A DNA stretch of 64,000 bases. It comes from Herbidospora yilanensis (GTDB lineage Bacteria; Actinomycetota; Actinomycetes; Streptosporangiales; Streptosporangiaceae). The stretch's first letter is position 1, and each line of letters starts with the position of its first letter. Positions 63,343-64,000 of this stretch are shown one piece after another. The DNA is taken from positions 62,001 to 126,000 of the forward strand of contig NZ_BBXE01000034.1 of the NCBI RefSeq assembly GCF_001570565.1, read 5' to 3'. A program made the translations under genes and the position numbers. The notes beneath the pieces were generated by a model that ran no database searches, was not told the origin of the DNA, and saw only the letters and a list, made by a program, of their open reading frames with translations.

Positions 63343-63692
63343 CAGACCTCCTCATCGTCGCGGTCCGCCGCTGCTTCGACATACAGGCGTAGCGCTCGCC
63401 GGGCACGCTCGACCTGCCGGGTCTCGCGCATCCGTGTCTTACGGAACACCGTGAGAAGCACGATCCGCCGCTCCGGCGCTATCCAGTAGGTGATGCGCAT
63501 CTGGTCATTGTTCAGATAGAAGCGCAGCTCACGTAGCTTGCCATCGAGTTGGCGCGTGTAGGGCTCACCGAGGAGTGGCCCTTGGTCCTCCAACAGACGA
63601 ATGTAGAAGTCCGCGCGGACGAAAGCCGCCGTGGTCAGTCCTTCCAGCCAGGTGAACACTTCCGGTTCGAGCTCAACGGTACCCCAGGTCAT
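63342..63692 (-). CDS. HigB/RelE-type toxin (Gp49-like)
   Basis: The 116-residue basic protein fits the phage Gp49-like HigB group: L-G-E-P-Y-T-R-Q-L-D-G-K-L-R-E-L-R-F, then R-I-T-Y-W-I-A-P-E-R-R-I-V-L-L-T-V-F-R-K-T and a long C-terminal basic helix. These are ribosome-dependent mRNA endonucleases. ATG 63692 has no ribosome site, but TAGCAT lies seven bases upstream, fitting a leaderless start, with an operator over it. Confidence 0.85.
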   Translation of the reverse strand: MTWGTVELEPEVFTWLEGLTTAAFVRADFYIRLLEDQGPLLGEPYTRQLDGKLRELRFYLNNDQMRITYWIAPERRIVLLTVFRKTRMRETRQVERARRALRLYVEAAADRDDEEV

Positions 63693-63707
63693 AGCATTGA
63701 TGCTATG
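63690..63707. promoter_or_regulatory. Palindromic operator of the toxin-antitoxin operon
   Basis: CATAGCAT and ATGCTATG separated by TG: an 18-bp palindrome that overlaps both the ATG of the toxin gene and its likely -10 (TAGCAT on the minus strand). It is a natural site for autorepression by the XRE antitoxin. Confidence 0.7.
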
Positions 63708-63812
63708 GACGTATGTTCGACAACGTAGGGGCGATCAAACAAATCGTGACAGACGTAATGCGCAACGTAGTGAGAGTCGGTGTCTATCTGCCCCGACGGA
63801 TAGGCGGATTTG

Positions 63813-64000
63813 TCACCGGGACTGCAGCGCGTCCAGGGCCACCGCCATCGCGATCACCAGTCGCCGGTCCAGCCGGGGATCGTTGATCTCGATCGCGTAC
63901 CTGTCGCGGAGGCCCCACTTGCGGTCGACCGAGAAGGCGATCGACGCGCCCACGCTGAAGTCGAAGTGGTAGGGCAGCCACTCCAGCGAATCGGAGAAAC
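63813..64000 (-). CDS. Phospholipid scramblase-like (LURP-one fold) protein, C-terminal part only
   Basis: The gene runs off the window. The visible end reads F-S-D-S-L-E-W-L-P-Y-H-F-D-F, then V-D-R-K-W-G-L-R-D-R-Y, I-N-D-P-R-L-D-R-R-L-V-I-A-M-A-V-A-L-D-A-L-Q before the stop. This D-P-R-x-D-R-R-L-V-x-A ending is one I associate with bacterial scramblase/LURP-one-related proteins. Role unknown. It is separate from the toxin-antitoxin pair by 105 bases. Confidence 0.7.
   Translation of the reverse strand, partial: FSDSLEWLPYHFDFSVGASIAFSVDRKWGLRDRYAIEINDPRLDRRLVIAMAVALDALQSR

Overview
This is a GC-rich actinobacterial chromosome segment. The evidence is codon bias, GTG starts, ATGA/GTGA-coupled operons, polysaccharide-deacetylase and LppX-like secreted proteins, and an rpmG-MaoC-MaoC-murB locus. 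The mix of genes looks most like Streptosporangiales, but that placement is inference; no rRNA is present. I count about 60 convincing protein genes, three tRNAs (Tyr, Thr, Met), one riboswitch, two insertion sequences and several broken genes.

Region 1 (1-6.8 kb): the end of a secreted LamG/PKD protein, a deoxysugar epimerase, then (minus strand) korBA for a 2-oxoacid:ferredoxin oxidoreductase and a polysaccharide deacetylase. Region 2 (6.9-20.2 kb): a complex I-like cluster, nuoA-B-C-H then nuoI-J-K-L-M-N, without nuoD, E, F or G, followed by an HtpX-like protease. It is interrupted twice: by a TnpB (IS605/IS1341-type) element between nuoA and nuoB, and by two antisense genes between nuoH and nuoI. 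Those two genes share one membrane domain, fused to a Ser/Thr kinase in one and to a helix-hairpin-helix module in the other. KorAB plus a complex I without its NADH module suggests a ferredoxin-fed proton pump.

Region 3 (20.2-31.5 kb): a few chromosomal genes, then an accessory island. The island carries a large secreted DNRLRE/LamG protein with a NucA/NucB-type nuclease tail, a possible partner (immunity-like) gene, a gene-poor stretch and an IS1380-family copy with a CTAA target duplication. The island is bounded by yajQ on one side and by a copy of the last codons of yajQ at 22.6 kb, which looks like an att duplication.

Region 4 (31.5-47 kb): yajQ, an acetyltransferase, tRNA-Tyr, a GAF regulator, an orphan sensor kinase, purC, a UvrA-like ABC ATPase, an FG-GAP propeller protein, a hemerythrin pseudogene, tRNA-Thr, tRNA-Met, rpmG, two MaoC dehydratases, a glycosyltransferase with a CysS-like tail domain, murB, and a yybP-ykoY-type (Mn2+) riboswitch in front of a GDT1/TMEM165 exporter.

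Region 5 (47-64 kb): a large LuxR-type ATPase regulator, deoC with two aldehyde dehydrogenase genes, a PIN plus XRE/ImmA-IrrE-protease pair, an amidase, an SPFH/ribbon-helix-helix operon with a conspicuous operator, an LppX-like secreted protein, the HrpB helicase, a short Rho paralogue with a frameshifted C-terminus, a Nudix hydrolase, a HigBA-type toxin-antitoxin pair and the end of a scramblase-like gene.
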